Part shown: positions 26,897-35,847 of the stretch, piece after piece
Numbering within the stretch: position 1 is the stretch's first letter
How the letters are laid out: every line of letters begins with the position of its first letter
Assembly: GCA_051061015.1 (NCBI GenBank)
Contig: JBPFEG010000075.1
Span: 54,432-118,431, forward strand
Length of the DNA stretch: 64,000 nt
Origin: Methylomicrobium sp051061015
Lineage (GTDB): Bacteria; Pseudomonadota; Gammaproteobacteria; Methylococcales; Methylomonadaceae
Direction of reading: 5' to 3'
Notes under the pieces: generated by a model
The model's database searches: none
Seen by the model: only the letters and a program-made list of their open reading frames with translations
Told to the model about the DNA's origin: nothing
Program-made: the position numbers and the translations under genes

Positions 26897-29476
26897 ATGT
26901 TTCGACTTTTCTCTTATTTGGCCGCCGCATCCGTCCTGCTGCTTCTCATTTCGGCGGCAGGCATCTTCTGGATCGCATCCAGTGCGATCAATCAATCCAG
27001 ACAGGAGGCGATCGGTGCGCTCGCCAGAGGCATCGGCCTGTCGATTTCCACCCAGATCGATCTGCTGGATAAAAGCCTCGACAAAATAGCGCAGGATCCC
27101 GAAACGGTGCAGGCAGTCGCCAGTCAAAATCCGGAAGCGATACGGCAAACTTCTGCCAGACTTATGCGGCTTCTTCCCCATGCGCTCAATGTCAGGCTGC
27201 TGCCCGGCATCACCGAACTGGACGACAAAAACTCCCCGCCGATGACTTACGCCGACCTGAACATGGTCCGCGAAACTTTTACCAATGCCTCCAGTCCTTT
27301 GCCGGCGATTCAGGGCGACAATCCGAGCAATAGATATCTAGCGATAACTAAAAAAGTCGTCCAGGGGACACAAACGATCGGCGTGCTTCTGGTTGGCTTC
27401 GATGACGATATTCTCCGTAAAAGCATAGCGCTGGCACAGGTCGATGAGGGCTATATCCGTCTGCATCAGGGAAAACTTTTATTGGGGACGACCGGCCACC
27501 CGCCCATAGAAGAAGACAATCGCCTGCAAATCCCGATCGCAAAGACCTCTTGGGAACTCAATTATGGAAGAACCGATTTGCTGATCACACTCGACTCTGG
27601 CTTGATGCTCAGCTTTATACTGATTCCTTTGGGGCTGATGGGGGTTGCGTTTCTGATAAGCTACCGTACATTGGAGAAGAAGCTGACCGAAGACTTAAGC
27701 AGTACGATGCGGGTATTTAAGGACCTGATGAGAAATAATTTTCAAGGAAATTACACGACCCGGCTAAACGAACTGCAAGGGTTTATATCAACCTTATCTC
27801 AGTTCAAACGAATCCTGGATCACGACGCTGGCGAAATCGCGACTACTCAGAAGATCGCGATAGATCCCAGCCTTGGATTTACCGACTTTTCATCAGACAT
27901 AATCTATACCGGACCCGGCGTTAAACCCGCGGTAAAAGCAGCTCCAAAGGCCCCGGAAAATCGAAACCCTACCTCGGAAATATTCCAGAAGCCAGCAGCC
28001 AGCCAAAAGTCAGAGCCAAAGGCAGCAAGCCCCTCCGTCGTTCTGGACAAACCGGAAATCGAAAAAACCCTTGCCGCGGTCGAGAAAACCGCCGATCCGA
28101 AAAATGCGATTTTCCGCGCCTATGATATCCGGGGCATCGTGGGCGAATCGTTAACTCAACAAATCGTCTATGATATCGGCCGGGCGCTTGGGACTGAAGC
28201 CAAAGCGCTGGATTGCCATACAATTGCCTTGGCCCGGGATGGCCGCAACTCAAGCCCGTCCATGTCGGACACGATCGCCAAGGGAATCGTCTCTACCGGT
28301 TGCAATGTACTCGACATCGGCATGGTGCCGACGCCGGTTCTTTATTTTGTCGCACACCACATTGAAGATCGGTCCGGGGTAATGATAACCGGCAGCCACA
28401 ATCCGGCCGAATACAATGGCATCAAGATGGTGATTAAAGGAGAAACCCTGGCGGAAGAACGGATTCAGAATCTAAAAAAATGCATCGACAGTCAGGCTTT
28501 TACCGTCGGCGAGGTCGGTACGATCGAAAAAAACAGCCGTTTCGGCAATGAATATATCGGTACGGTAGCCGATGATGTGCACTTGGGCCGGCCAATGAAA
28601 ATTGTGATCGACTGCGGCAACGGGGTCGCCGGTGAAATCGCGCCCAAACTGCTCAGAACGATCGGTTGCGAAGTAATCGAATTGAATTGCGACATTGACG
28701 GGAATTTCCCGAATCATCATCCCGACCCGAGCAGGCCCGAGAATCTGGAAGAACTGATCATGGCGATCGAGCATTATCAGGCCGACCTCGGTCTGGCGTT
28801 CGATGGCGACGGCGACCGGCTGGGCGTGATCGATTCGAACGGCAGGATTATCTGGCCGGACCCGGACCGGCAGATGATGCTGTATGCTCAAAACGTGCTG
28901 GCAGCGCGTCCGGGCGCGGAAATCATTTTCGACGTCAAATGCAGCCAGCACCTGGCCAGCCAGATCAAAAGCTATGGCGGCCGGCCGACGCTCTGGAAAA
29001 CCGGACATTCATTGATGAAGGCGAAACTTCAGAAAACCGGCGCGCCTCTTGCGGGCGAAATGAGCGGGCACATCTATTTCAACGATCGTTGGTTCGGATT
29101 TGATGATGCGTTATACGGGGCAGCCCGGCTGATCGAAATTCTGTCCGACGATACCCGCACCAGCGCGGAAATTTTCGCGGCACTGCCCGACAGTATCCAC
29201 ACCCCGGAATTGACCGTCATGCTGAAGGAAGGCGAAAATTTCAAATTTATCGAAAGGCTGAAGCAGATCGCCAAATTTCCGGGTGCCGAAGTCACCACCA
29301 TTGACGGGCTCCGGGCCGACTACCCCAATGGCTTTGGCCTGGTGCGCGCCTCGAATACGACCCCTTCGTTGGTTATCCGCTTCGAAGCGGATACCCGCGA
29401 CGCTATGACAAAAATTCAGCAACAATTCAGCCAGATGATCAAAACCGTAAATCCGGATTTATTACTTCCCTTTTGA
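26897..29476 (+). CDS. algC: Phosphomannomutase/phosphoglucomutase with N-terminal membrane sensor-like region
   Basis: AlgC interconverts hexose 6- and 1-phosphates for polysaccharide and LPS synthesis. The 859-residue protein is the long form. Residues 1-260 or so hold two membrane segments around a periplasmic region (LFSYLAAASVLLLLISAAGIFW and LMLSFILIPLGLMGVAFLISY). A linker follows, then the phosphohexomutase from about residue 400. The catalytic serine is S500 in MITGSHNPAEYNG. The metal loop is FDGDGDRLGVID, the sugar-binding loop is GEMSGHIYFND, and the phosphate site is near RASNTTPSLVIRFEA. The extra N-terminus could tether or regulate the enzyme. It overlaps argB by a TTG/TGA junction. 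Confidence 0.93.
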   Translation: MFRLFSYLAAASVLLLLISAAGIFWIASSAINQSRQEAIGALARGIGLSISTQIDLLDKSLDKIAQDPETVQAVASQNPEAIRQTSARLMRLLPHALNVRLLPGITELDDKNSPPMTYADLNMVRETFTNASSPLPAIQGDNPSNRYLAITKKVVQGTQTIGVLLVGFDDDILRKSIALAQVDEGYIRLHQGKLLLGTTGHPPIEEDNRLQIPIAKTSWELNYGRTDLLITLDSGLMLSFILIPLGLMGVAFLISYRTLEKKLTEDLSSTMRVFKDLMRNNFQGNYTTRLNELQGFISTLSQFKRILDHDAGEIATTQKIAIDPSLGFTDFSSDIIYTGPGVKPAVKAAPKAPENRNPTSEIFQKPAASQKSEPKAASPSVVLDKPEIEKTLAAVEKTADPKNAIFRAYDIRGIVGESLTQQIVYDIGRALGTEAKALDCHTIALARDGRNSSPSMSDTIAKGIVSTGCNVLDIGMVPTPVLYFVAHHIEDRSGVMITGSHNPAEYNGIKMVIKGETLAEERIQNLKKCIDSQAFTVGEVGTIEKNSRFGNEYIGTVADDVHLGRPMKIVIDCGNGVAGEIAPKLLRTIGCEVIELNCDIDGNFPNHHPDPSRPENLEELIMAIEHYQADLGLAFDGDGDRLGVIDSNGRIIWPDPDRQMMLYAQNVLAARPGAEIIFDVKCSQHLASQIKSYGGRPTLWKTGHSLMKAKLQKTGAPLAGEMSGHIYFNDRWFGFDDALYGAARLIEILSDDTRTSAEIFAALPDSIHTPELTVMLKEGENFKFIERLKQIAKFPGAEVTTIDGLRADYPNGFGLVRASNTTPSLVIRFEADTRDAMTKIQQQFSQMIKTVNPDLLLPF

Positions 29477-29478
29477 AT

Positions 29479-30387
29479 ATGGAAACCCAGAATACGATGC
29501 AAAACCGAAAAGCCCACCAGATCGCCGATGTCTTGATCGAAGCCCTGCCCTACATTCAACGCTTCAAGGGGAAAACCGTCGTCGTCAAATTCGGCGGCAA
29601 TGCGATGGTCGATGAAGCGCTTAAACACAGCTTCGCGCGTGACATCGTGCTGATGAAACTGGTCGGAATCAATCCGATCGTGGTGCACGGTGGCGGCCCG
29701 CAAATCGGCCGGCTGCTTGAAAAGCTCGGCAAAACGACCGGTTTCATCGACGGCATGCGGATTACCGACAGCGAAACGATGGACGTGGTCGAAATGGTGC
29801 TCGGCGGACTCGTGAACAAGGAAATCGTGAATCTGATCAATATTCACGGCGGTAAGGCGGTAGGCCTGACCGGCAAGGACGGCGATTTCATCCGCGCTAA
29901 AAAGATTCAACTAACCAGGGCGGATCCGACTGCGCAATCGCCGGAAATCCTCGATCTGGGCCATGTCGGCGAAGTCAGCAGCATCGATCCGTCGGTCGTC
30001 GAAATGCTCGGCCAGAGCGATTTCATCCCGGTAATTGCACCGATCGGGGTCGGCGCGGAAGGCCATTCCTACAACATCAATGCCGACCTGGTCGCAGGCA
30101 AGATCGCGGAAGTATTAAAAGCGGAAAAACTGATTCTGCTGACCAATACCGCCGGTATTCTGGACAAGGAAGGCAAATTATTGACTGGACTGACCTTGAA
30201 AGACATCGACGATCTGATTGCGGACGGCACGATTTCAGGCGGCATGATTCCAAAAACCCGTTGCGGAACCGATGCATTGCGCGGCGGCGTCAGCAAGGTG
30301 CACATCATCGACGGTCGTGTCGAGCACGCGGTCCTGCTTGAATTATTTACCGATCAGGGGGTCGGCACTTTGCTGCTGAGCCGTTAG
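29479..30387 (+). CDS. argB: Acetylglutamate kinase
   Basis: ArgB phosphorylates N-acetylglutamate, the second step of arginine synthesis. Visible motifs are VVVKFGGNAM (nucleotide site), VVHGGGPQIGRLLEKLG (substrate site), NADLVAGKIAEVLKAEKLILLTN and the C-terminal GTISGGMIPK. Starts are possible at TTG 29473, overlapping the algC stop, at ATG 29479 (chosen, 302 residues), or at a later Met in MQNRKAHQ. The algC-argB order is common in gammaproteobacteria. The stop overlaps the end of the convergent DUF4124 gene by four bases. Confidence 0.95.
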   Translation: METQNTMQNRKAHQIADVLIEALPYIQRFKGKTVVVKFGGNAMVDEALKHSFARDIVLMKLVGINPIVVHGGGPQIGRLLEKLGKTTGFIDGMRITDSETMDVVEMVLGGLVNKEIVNLINIHGGKAVGLTGKDGDFIRAKKIQLTRADPTAQSPEILDLGHVGEVSSIDPSVVEMLGQSDFIPVIAPIGVGAEGHSYNINADLVAGKIAEVLKAEKLILLTNTAGILDKEGKLLTGLTLKDIDDLIADGTISGGMIPKTRCGTDALRGGVSKVHIIDGRVEHAVLLELFTDQGVGTLLLSR

Positions 30388-31394
30388 TCGGCGCTTGTCC
30401 GGGCCATTCCGTTTTCAATATACGCTCTGAAAGAGGTCCGTATATCGCGCACCTTGTCGCTGGCGCACAGTTCCCTGCCCAGTGACGACTGCCGGCAACG
30501 GATATCGAGAAAAAACTGCTGTTGATTATTACCCATATCGATCTTCGATACAGACAGGCTCAAATCGGAGTCAGCCACGGGCTCCGCTGTCATCAGCAGT
30601 TTTTCGTTATCGATGTCGGGCGGCGTCGTAGAATATGAGCGCACAAACTGATGCGCGCTTTCCCAGGCTTTCGCGCATTGAATGGGATTGCCGCAAAGAT
30701 AAAGGCCCAGTTCGACCGCCGCCTTCATTTCTGCGGTTTTATCGCTCAGTTCCTGCGGCGCCTCGGTGTCGGAATGCGTCAGAAATTTATAGCGCTCGAT
30801 ATCGGCCTCAAACGCGGCTTTTTCATGTCTTTTCGTGTCTTCCTGCTTCTCAATCTCCGCCTCTACAGCTTCGATCTGCGCCTTTGCCTTATTAATGTTC
30901 TGAGTGAGTAACGCAGGAATTTTTTCGCCACTACGCTCATGGCTCGCTGCGCGTTTTAAATGATTCTCGAGCTCGGCTTCCGCACTTTTTTTATTGCCAT
31001 GCAAGAGCTTGATCTGCGAATCCATTGCATTCAACTTTTTCTTTAGCGCATCCTGCATATCGTTCAGATTGCGGAAAGCACTCAACAATACCTTATCGTT
31101 GACCTTTTGTTTGGCAATAATTTCTTCCTGAGCCTTTCTCAATGCTTCAAGACGCCGATCGAGTTCGATCTGTTCACGGTTTTTTGCTTTTTCCGTAATC
31201 TGGACGATACGACCTTGCTCGCTCAGCTCTTCACGCCGGTGTTGCACCTGTTCCGGGGGCACCTGATCGGACAAAAACGTTCTTCCGTTCTCATCGACCC
31301 ACCGATACATTTTCTTGGCATAAGCAGCCTGGACGCCTGTCAGGCCCAACGCAACGAAAAATAACAGACTGATTGAGGAACAGCGATCTTGCAT
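30384..31394 (-). CDS. DUF4124 domain protein with long coiled coil
   Basis: A 336-residue exported protein. It has a short signal (LLFFVALGLTGVQAAYA), the DUF4124 core KMYRWVDENGRTFLSDQVP, and then about 170 residues rich in Glu, Lys and Ala that should form a coiled coil (AKNREQIELDRRLEALRKAQEEI, NINKAKAQIEAVEAEIEK). The C-terminal domain has three cysteines (CGNPIQC and IRCRQSS). DUF4124 proteins are periplasmic and of unknown function. It is convergent with argB and sits 127 bases from the yggT-proC pair. Confidence 0.75.
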   Translation of the reverse strand: MQDRCSSISLLFFVALGLTGVQAAYAKKMYRWVDENGRTFLSDQVPPEQVQHRREELSEQGRIVQITEKAKNREQIELDRRLEALRKAQEEIIAKQKVNDKVLLSAFRNLNDMQDALKKKLNAMDSQIKLLHGNKKSAEAELENHLKRAASHERSGEKIPALLTQNINKAKAQIEAVEAEIEKQEDTKRHEKAAFEADIERYKFLTHSDTEAPQELSDKTAEMKAAVELGLYLCGNPIQCAKAWESAHQFVRSYSTTPPDIDNEKLLMTAEPVADSDLSLSVSKIDMGNNQQQFFLDIRCRQSSLGRELCASDKVRDIRTSFRAYIENGMARTSAD

Positions 31395-31521
31395 GGCAAT
31401 AAAAAGAAGAAACGAAAATTTTCTAAAGTATAGCGAAAGATCGACATCATAGAATGGCTGCCCCCATCATTTCATCCCAGCACCAGATCCAACTCTCCTC
31501 GATGAGAAAAAATTGTCGTAC

Positions 31522-32100
31522 TCACCAGGCGATCAAAGCGGCCAATTGATTCAGCGGCGGTAAAATAATCATTCTGGCGACCTGCAGGAACAATAAGGCA
31601 GCAAGCGGTGACAGGTCGATACCGCCCAAATCCGGAATGATTCGTCTGAAAATATTCAGCAAGGGCTCGGTAAGGCTGTAAAGAATCGAAGAAGCCACAT
31701 CGAAGCGTCCCGGATTCACCCAGCTTAATAAGGCACGGGCGATGATCGAGAAGATAAAGACATTGAACAGTAAATTGATCAGTTCCATGATCGCGATCAA
31801 TGTCAGCGCGCCGATGCCCAGCGTTGCGCCTTGCAACAGGCCGATCAGGAAATTGGCCAGCATTTGCAAAGCCAGCATCAGAATCAACGAAGACGTATCG
31901 ATCTTGCCGATCGGGGGCACATAGCGGCGCAGCAGGCGTAGCGGAGGCTGGGTTGACTTGACCAGAAACTGCGAGATCGGATTATAAAAATCTGCGCCGC
32001 ACCATTGCAGCAGAAAACGCATCATGACAGCCAGAATATAAAGTGACGACAGCGCCTCGATTATTAAAACGAGCGGATCGGTAAAATAGCTTGAACCCAT
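31522..32100 (-). CDS. YggT family membrane protein
   Basis: A 192-residue membrane protein made of two YggT repeats. Each contains the family pattern of a hydrophobic helix followed by an N-P containing segment: LLQWCGADFYNPISQFLVKSTQPPLRLLRR, and ARALLSWVNPGRFDVASSILYSLTEPLLNIFRR in the second half. The proC-yggT order is widely conserved in gammaproteobacteria. Some YggT proteins have been linked to osmotic stress tolerance, but the mechanism is not settled. The start overlaps the proC stop by one base. Confidence 0.88.
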   Translation of the reverse strand: MGSSYFTDPLVLIIEALSSLYILAVMMRFLLQWCGADFYNPISQFLVKSTQPPLRLLRRYVPPIGKIDTSSLILMLALQMLANFLIGLLQGATLGIGALTLIAIMELINLLFNVFIFSIIARALLSWVNPGRFDVASSILYSLTEPLLNIFRRIIPDLGGIDLSPLAALLFLQVARMIILPPLNQLAALIAW

Positions 32101-32927
32101 TAATTGAACTCCGGTTGATTTGACATTTCGATCGAGCGGTCGCGCGCCGCATGGAGCGCTTTTGAAACCAGATCGCTGAAACCGCCTTGCTGAAAGGTTT
32201 CGATCGCACGCTGGGTAGTGCCGCCCGGCGAGGTCACGCGTTTACGCAACAACTCGGGGCTTTCGCTCGATTCCAGCGCAATTTTTGCCGCGCCTAATGC
32301 AGTTTGCAGCACCAAGAGACGTGCCGTTTCCTCGGTCAGGCCAAGATCCACCGCGGCCTGTTCCATCGCTTCCATCAGCAGGAAATAATACGCCGGCCCA
32401 CTGCCGGATACGGCAGTCACTGCATCCAGTTCCTTCTCATCTTTGACCCACAGTGCAATACCGACCGAGCGCAGAATATTTTCGGCCATGCTGCGTTGCT
32501 CGGTGCCGACTTTGTCGTTCGCATGCAGGGCGGTCGCGCCGGTCAACACCAATGCCGGCGTATTCGGCATGCAGCGCACAATTGCGATATCAGCCCCCAG
32601 CCAGGCGCTCAAACTGCGCTCGCTGATCCCGGCCGCAATCGAGACGACCAGAGGTTTGCGCTGTTGAATTGCCGGGGCGATCTGTTTCGCCACATCGCGC
32701 ATAATCTGCGGCTTGACGGCCAGCACGACGACATCCGACTCACTGACCACGGTGTCGTTCGAGGCGGTTACATTCACTTTCAATCGCTCAGCCAGCGACT
32801 TGAGCGGCTCGGGATTGATATCCGAAACCCAGATGCTCCCCGGCTCATGCCCGGAAGCGATCAAGCCGCTGACCAGGCTCGTCGCCATGTTGCCGCCGCC
32901 GATAAATCCTATTTTTTGTGTTTTCAT
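32100..32927 (-). CDS. proC: Pyrroline-5-carboxylate reductase
   Basis: ProC makes the last step of proline synthesis, reducing pyrroline-5-carboxylate with NAD(P)H. The 275-residue protein begins with the Rossmann motif IGFIGGGNMATSLVSGLI and carries VVLAVKPQIM, RCMPNTPALV and the proline-site segment VSGSGPAYYFLLMEAM. Near the C-terminus, TSPGGTTQRAIE completes the substrate pocket. It is normal in length and followed by yggT with a one-base overlap. Confidence 0.96.
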   Translation of the reverse strand: MKTQKIGFIGGGNMATSLVSGLIASGHEPGSIWVSDINPEPLKSLAERLKVNVTASNDTVVSESDVVVLAVKPQIMRDVAKQIAPAIQQRKPLVVSIAAGISERSLSAWLGADIAIVRCMPNTPALVLTGATALHANDKVGTEQRSMAENILRSVGIALWVKDEKELDAVTAVSGSGPAYYFLLMEAMEQAAVDLGLTEETARLLVLQTALGAAKIALESSESPELLRKRVTSPGGTTQRAIETFQQGGFSDLVSKALHAARDRSIEMSNQPEFN

Positions 32928-33364
32928 TTTTACCCTGCTTTGATGTTTCCGGAAATATTTTACCCTATATGAGGTTCAGAAAATCAATCACAAGGCTATC
33001 GGGAGAATTCGGAATAAAAGTGCCTGATCCGGATCGAGTATGGCCGCACCATTCCTTCGCTATCTCATTGCTCAGAACGGTTGGGAATGGGGTTTGAGTA
33101 ACTCCGTGGTTTTACCAGGGAATATCTTTTGCGGGAAATCATGAACAGGCAGAGCGGATAAGCGAAACCCAATCGGTAAAGGGGAAAGCCCGCTACCCAA
33201 TGCCATTAAGCTAAGCTGTCATGCCGGCATGGATTGCCGGGATCTAGAGTACAGGGATGTACTAAAGCTTGCCATCCTTAGCAACTGGATTCTAGCAGTC
33301 CACTTGTGCCCTTCAGGGTATGCCGGAATGACGAGCTCTGCCTTAACTTAACGAAATTGCCCCC
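32928..33364. other. Intergenic region between proC and ychJ with a MITE-like repeat
   Basis: No gene is supported in these 437 bases. The right half carries the inverted-repeat element listed at 33217-33334. The left part presumably contains the proC promoter on the minus strand; no clear -10/-35 pair stands out. Confidence 0.5.
33217..33334. repeat. MITE-like dispersed repeat
   Basis: The ends are imperfect inverted repeats. The left end is TGTCATGCCGGCAT (from 33217). The right end is ATGCCGGAATGACGA (ends 33334), whose complement is TCGTCATTCCGGCAT. The interior has the GGATTGCCGGGATCTAGAGT and CTGGATTCTAGCAGTCCA stretches typical of a roughly 120-base repeat family scattered between genes in many proteobacteria. 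No protein is encoded. It is non-autonomous if mobile. Confidence 0.6.
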
Positions 33365-33859
33365 CTACCCCAGGGTCGCTCCGCAGCAACGCTTGAACTT
33401 TTTGCCGCTGCCGCAGGGACAAGGCGCATTTTTACCCAAGTTGACGGTAGCGCTGATTTTACCGAGCGACTTGATCACACCGTCCAGGTAAAGCCAGCGT
33501 CCTTCCTTTTTGACAAAGCGGCTGACTTCATGCAGGACGCACTCTTCACCATCCTGCAGATAATAAGCCTTGAACTCGACGATACCCTTGTCGTCCTGAG
33601 GCCCGCCCTTTTTTGTATCGACTATTTCCAGACGCTGCCAGACCGCCGTCTCGCGGGAGAAATCAATGTTTTCAGGGCATTTGCCGCTGTCCCAAGTCGC
33701 GCTCAGATAATCGGCTTTCCGCAACGCGTAGGCAGTAAAGCGCGAGCGCATTAACGCTTCGGCGGTGTCGGAAACTTTCTCGGTGTTATGGTATATCCCG
33801 CAACACTTATCATAGTTAAGACCTGAACCACAAAGGCAAGCCGCGTGATAATTATGCAA
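33365..33859 (-). CDS. ychJ: YchJ family protein with SEC-C motifs
   Basis: A 164-residue YchJ-family protein. It has an N-terminal zinc motif (CLCGSGLNYDKCC), a central NTF2-like domain (EALMRSRFTAYALRKADYLSATW) and a C-terminal SEC-C motif (APCPCGSGKKFKRCC). The only start that includes the N-terminal motif is TTG at 33859. It has a strong GAGGGGGG Shine-Dalgarno just upstream and an in-frame TGA before that. The family function is unknown. It is next to the pilin gene but probably transcribed separately or read through from it. Confidence 0.88.
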   Translation of the reverse strand: MHNYHAACLCGSGLNYDKCCGIYHNTEKVSDTAEALMRSRFTAYALRKADYLSATWDSGKCPENIDFSRETAVWQRLEIVDTKKGGPQDDKGIVEFKAYYLQDGEECVLHEVSRFVKKEGRWLYLDGVIKSLGKISATVNLGKNAPCPCGSGKKFKRCCGATLG

Positions 33860-33893
33860 AAATTGCCCCCCTCACTATTTCCAATATTTTCGT

Positions 33894-34313
33894 TTATTTT
33901 CCCCAGCACTCCTGAACCTTTGCTGTGGTGGTCTGAACGCTGGTTGAAGTCGTTTTGCCTCCTTCATTGACCGCAAATGTACCACAACTATCGCCGGTTT
34001 GAATTCCTGCCGGCGTTGCTGTCGCTGCATAACCGGTCGCTGTGGCACTTGAGACCGCAATTGTGTAGTACTGATCGGGTGAGGAAGCAGAAACTCCAAT
34101 CTGGGCCAGTGTGCCATAGCCGATATTATTCGTCCGGTATTTCTCTTCCGCAAGCTGAACTTGAAGTAGAGCTGATTTTGCATCGGCACGTCGACCTTTC
34201 TTGACATACTCCGTGTAGCTCGGATAAGCGATTCCCGCCAGAATACCGACGATAGCGACAACAATCATTAATTCGATCAGCGTAAATCCGGCATTTCGTT
34301 TTAAATTGTACAT
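33894..34313 (-). CDS. pilE: Type IV minor pilin, PilE-like
   Basis: A 139-residue prepilin. The leader MYNLKRNAG is cut before GFTLIELMIVVAIVGILAGIAYPSYTEYV, with Glu5 of the mature protein present. The C-terminal domain has a cysteine pair (GDSCGTF and VQECWGK) that would close the disulfide loop typical of minor pilins of the PilE type. In Pseudomonas pilE ends the fimU-pilVWXY1Y2E operon. Here it is divergent from the fimT-pilW-pilX-pilV genes, with 299 bases between, which suggests a shared promoter region. Confidence 0.88.
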   Translation of the reverse strand: MYNLKRNAGFTLIELMIVVAIVGILAGIAYPSYTEYVKKGRRADAKSALLQVQLAEEKYRTNNIGYGTLAQIGVSASSPDQYYTIAVSSATATGYAATATPAGIQTGDSCGTFAVNEGGKTTSTSVQTTTAKVQECWGK

Positions 34314-34612
34314 GGCATCACCTTTGGCTAATTTTTATCCATGTAAGCTTAGCAGAGAGCGCATTTTTGTGAACGCGGGTAAGATAACATCTATTAACAT
34401 TGTGACGAGTAATGAATTTCCAGCTAAGCAATAGCCTGAATTCCTTCAAATCAATGCTGCGGGCAAGAGTTTCGCCAACTCGCATCGGAGGAAAAATCGG
34501 AGCTAAAAATGCTTTGTGAATCAGCCAGCAATTTTAAATTTTAGGGCCAACAATCATTTAATTATCAATTAAGCTCAACTATACTCGACTGCATAGCTAT
34601 AGGTAGTCAAGT

Positions 34613-35158
34613 ATGAAAAAACGAAACAGCTCCGGTTTTACGCTCACCGAATTATTGATCGTCGTTGCCATTACCGCCATTCTGGCGGTAATGGCAATTC
34701 CCTCGTTCCAGGACACCATGCGCGCGCAACGTGCCGAAGGCGCAGCGGAAGCTCTGTTGGCGGCCTTGCAAAACGCCAAGATGGAAGCAGTAAAAACCAA
34801 TTCGGATATGCGCATCGTATTTAGGCCAGCGACACTGAATGCTTTTCAAAACACCTGGTGTTACGGCATGACCACGCCGGGAGCTGCGACTTGTGATTGC
34901 AACACTGCTAACAGTTGCGCTGCCGGCAGCGTAGTGCAAAGCACCGATTATACCGGCGTGTCAGCTAAATATAGTTCATCTAACGCCCGCCTTTTCACAT
35001 CACTGCGTGGAACGACAAATACCTCGGGAACCGTTACCTTCAATGCAGGAAACAATAAAACATTAGGAGTCAGAACGAGTACGTCAGGAAAAAACCGCAT
35101 CTGCCGGCCTACAGGAACCACCATGATCAGCTACCCTAACAGCACGGTATGCCCATGA
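34613..35158 (+). CDS. fimT: FimT/GspH-type minor pseudopilin
   Basis: A 181-residue prepilin with a basic leader (MKKRNSSG) and the class III signal GFTLTELLIVVAITAILAVMAIPSFQDTM. The segment QRAEGAAEALLAALQNAKMEAVKTNSDMRIVF is typical of GspH/FimT proteins. The C-terminal half has five cysteines, including CDCNTANSC. It should prime the assembly of type IV pili with the other minor pilins encoded next. The stop overlaps the pilW start in ATGA. Confidence 0.88.
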   Translation: MKKRNSSGFTLTELLIVVAITAILAVMAIPSFQDTMRAQRAEGAAEALLAALQNAKMEAVKTNSDMRIVFRPATLNAFQNTWCYGMTTPGAATCDCNTANSCAAGSVVQSTDYTGVSAKYSSSNARLFTSLRGTTNTSGTVTFNAGNNKTLGVRTSTSGKNRICRPTGTTMISYPNSTVCP

Positions 35159-35811
35159 AACAAAGGTTTATTTCAACTCATATAAAAAAACTCCAGGAGG
35201 GCATTACCTTGCTGGAGCTGTTGATTTCGATGCTAATCGGGCTCTTTATATTGGGCGTGGTGGTCGGCTTATTCGTGTCGATGATCAAATCCGACAGCGA
35301 CAATATCAAAGCCATCCAACTCAATCAAGAACTACGCTCGGTGATGAGCTTGATAACTCGCGATTTACGCCGGGCCGGATCCAATCAAAACGCGGCGGTG
35401 AGCGCTAGCGGGTCGCCGCCTAGCAATTCTTTTGCCGAAGGCGCCAATCGTCTGACGATTTCCGCCAATTATCAGGGCGACGCCAACTCCTGTATAACCT
35501 ATGCTTACGACTCCGCCTCAACGTTCGGAACCATTCAATCATCCGAACTTTACGGTTTTCGCCTGGACAGCGCTAATAATGCTGTCGAAACCCGTTCCAA
35601 CGGCGCCGCATGCAACGCGGCAGGCTGGACCGATCTGACAGACAGTACGCTGGTGAATGTTTCCGCCCTCACCTTCAGCGAATCCAACGTCAGTGAAGGT
35701 GGCATTACGCTTCGTCAAATTGCGATCACTTTAAGCGGCAGTTTAGTTAACGACATCAACGTCACCCGCACCATTACCGAGACCGTTAAATTGCGTAACG
35801 ACTGGTTTTAG
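35155..35811 (+). CDS. pilW: Minor pilin PilW
   Basis: A 218-residue prepilin. The leader is followed by EGITLLELLISMLIGLFILGVVVGLFVSMIKSD, then NQELRSVMSLITRDLRRAGSNQN, the PilW signature. ATG at 35155 overlaps the fimT stop; another ATG lies six bases upstream. PilW joins PilV and PilX in the priming complex at the pilus tip. The mature N-terminus has Ile rather than Phe/Met after the cleavage Gly, which is tolerated in this family. Confidence 0.88.
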   Translation: MKQRFISTHIKKLQEGITLLELLISMLIGLFILGVVVGLFVSMIKSDSDNIKAIQLNQELRSVMSLITRDLRRAGSNQNAAVSASGSPPSNSFAEGANRLTISANYQGDANSCITYAYDSASTFGTIQSSELYGFRLDSANNAVETRSNGAACNAAGWTDLTDSTLVNVSALTFSESNVSEGGITLRQIAITLSGSLVNDINVTRTITETVKLRNDWF

Positions 35812-35847
35812 CAATCGTTAGCGAAAACCCTAAGAGGCATCCGGAGT

